From: an uncultured Enterobacterales bacterium
GTDB taxonomy: Bacteria > Pseudomonadota > Gammaproteobacteria > Enterobacterales > CALYQQ01
Assembly: GCA_945288535.1 (NCBI GenBank)
Contig: CALYQQ010000019.1
Location: forward strand, 1 to 60,864
Direction: 5' to 3'
DNA: 60,864 nucleotides
In this document: in pieces, positions 60,593 through 60,864 of the stretch
Position numbering within the stretch: the first letter of the stretch is position 1
Layout: each line of letters begins with the position of its first letter
Notes under the pieces: generated by a model
The model's input: the letters and a program-made list of their open reading frames with translations, nothing else
The model's database searches: none
Told to the model about the DNA's origin: nothing
Translations under genes and position numbers: made by a program

Positions 60593-60864
60593 TCATAGAC
60601 CTGGAATAGCTAATGTGGTTTCATCATTTTTATTTAACGCATTACTAACGGGTAAATTACCAGTGGTGGGTACTGCAAATGACGACATTGCATCAATTAA
60701 TGAACTCACTTGATTGTTGGTATAGTAAGCATTATTAGCAGAGGCAGTACGGTTTTTATCAAATTGATGAGATATTAAGGTACTATCGAGATCTAAATGA
60801 TTATCATCATTATGATCTGAATTATCATCATGATTAGAATTATCATCATTATGATCTGAATTAT
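60593..60864 (-). CDS. C-terminal end of a repetitive secreted or surface protein (partial)
   Basis: The minus strand is open from the right edge to TGA at 60593-60595, about 90 codons. It begins with short repeats of NSDHNDD/NSNHDD and then has LDSTLISHQFDKNRT. It ends with QVSSLIDAMSSFAVP, a TGNLPVSNAL segment and LAIPGL. The LI-DAM-SFA-P pattern near the end resembles the C-terminal tails of large type I-secreted repeat adhesins. This is recalled from family resemblance, not tested. The bulk of the gene lies outside the window. Confidence 0.55.
   Translation of the reverse strand, partial: NSDHNDDNSNHDDNSDHNDDNHLDLDSTLISHQFDKNRTASANNAYYTNNQVSSLIDAMSSFAVPTTGNLPVSNALNKNDETTLAIPGL
60799..60864. 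repeat. Short tandem repeat in the partial surface-protein gene
   Basis: Units of the form AATTATCATCATTATGATCTG (21 bases) alternate with an 18-base variant AATTATCATCATGATTAG. They encode Asn/Ser/Asp/His-rich heptads and hexads on the minus strand. The array continues past the right edge. Confidence 0.75.

Overview
The window is a stretch of an AT-rich enterobacterial chromosome. Gene content and order follow the Escherichia coli region from trpT through ilv, rep, rho, wec and hem to cyaA, dapF, xerC and uvrD. The protein sequences are clearly those of Enterobacterales. The strong AT bias, long non-coding gaps, lysA next to dapF and several lost genes point to the Morganellaceae. An Arsenophonus-like host-associated bacterium is my best guess, but that is an inference from style and synteny, not a proven identification.

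Layout. 1-55: end of tRNA-Trp. 474-2367: maoP and comM, convergent on a shared terminator. 2984-9586: branched-chain amino acid operon with leader peptide and attenuator (ilvL, ilvG, ilvM, ilvE, ilvD, ilvA), followed by two tandem paralogous lipoproteins (9653-11179). 12279-14780: ilvY and ilvC, divergent around IlvY-type operators. 14947-20460: rep, rhlB, trxA, rho. 20592-32841: a nearly complete enterobacterial common antigen operon (wecA, wzzE, wecB, wecC, rffG, wecD, wecE, wzxE, wecF, wzyE, wecG) that lacks rffH. 33073-33482: tRNA genes Arg-His-Leu-Pro.

The accessory region lies at 33.5-45.4 kb. Directly after tRNA-Pro is a decayed fragment of a Mu/BcepMu-like transposable prophage (33513-37441). 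It holds a broken holin gene, a minus-strand set of small membrane-protein genes of lysogenic-cargo type (one frameshifted in an A tract), a repressor gene broken twice, and an intact forward module of three early regulatory genes. Next come an aldo/keto reductase, a secreted beta-propeller protein and a LysR regulator. After these is a candidate GlmZ small RNA with a sigma-54 promoter, two GlrR-type TGTC-N10-GACA sites and a possible IHF site. A decayed coding remnant and the yjjP-yjjB exporter pair follow.

The right part (45.7-60.5 kb) is conserved: hemC-hemD-hemX-hemY on the minus strand, cyaA (UUG start, CRP site) on the plus strand, cyaY, lptM, lysA, dapF, yigA, xerC, yigB and uvrD (LexA box). 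The last bases hold the C-terminal end of an Asp/Asn/His-repeat protein resembling the tail of large type I-secreted adhesins.

Compared with E. coli, hdfR, ppiC, gppA, rffH, yifK and aslAB are missing from their usual places. This fits gene loss combined with insertion and decay of mobile DNA beside the tRNA cluster.
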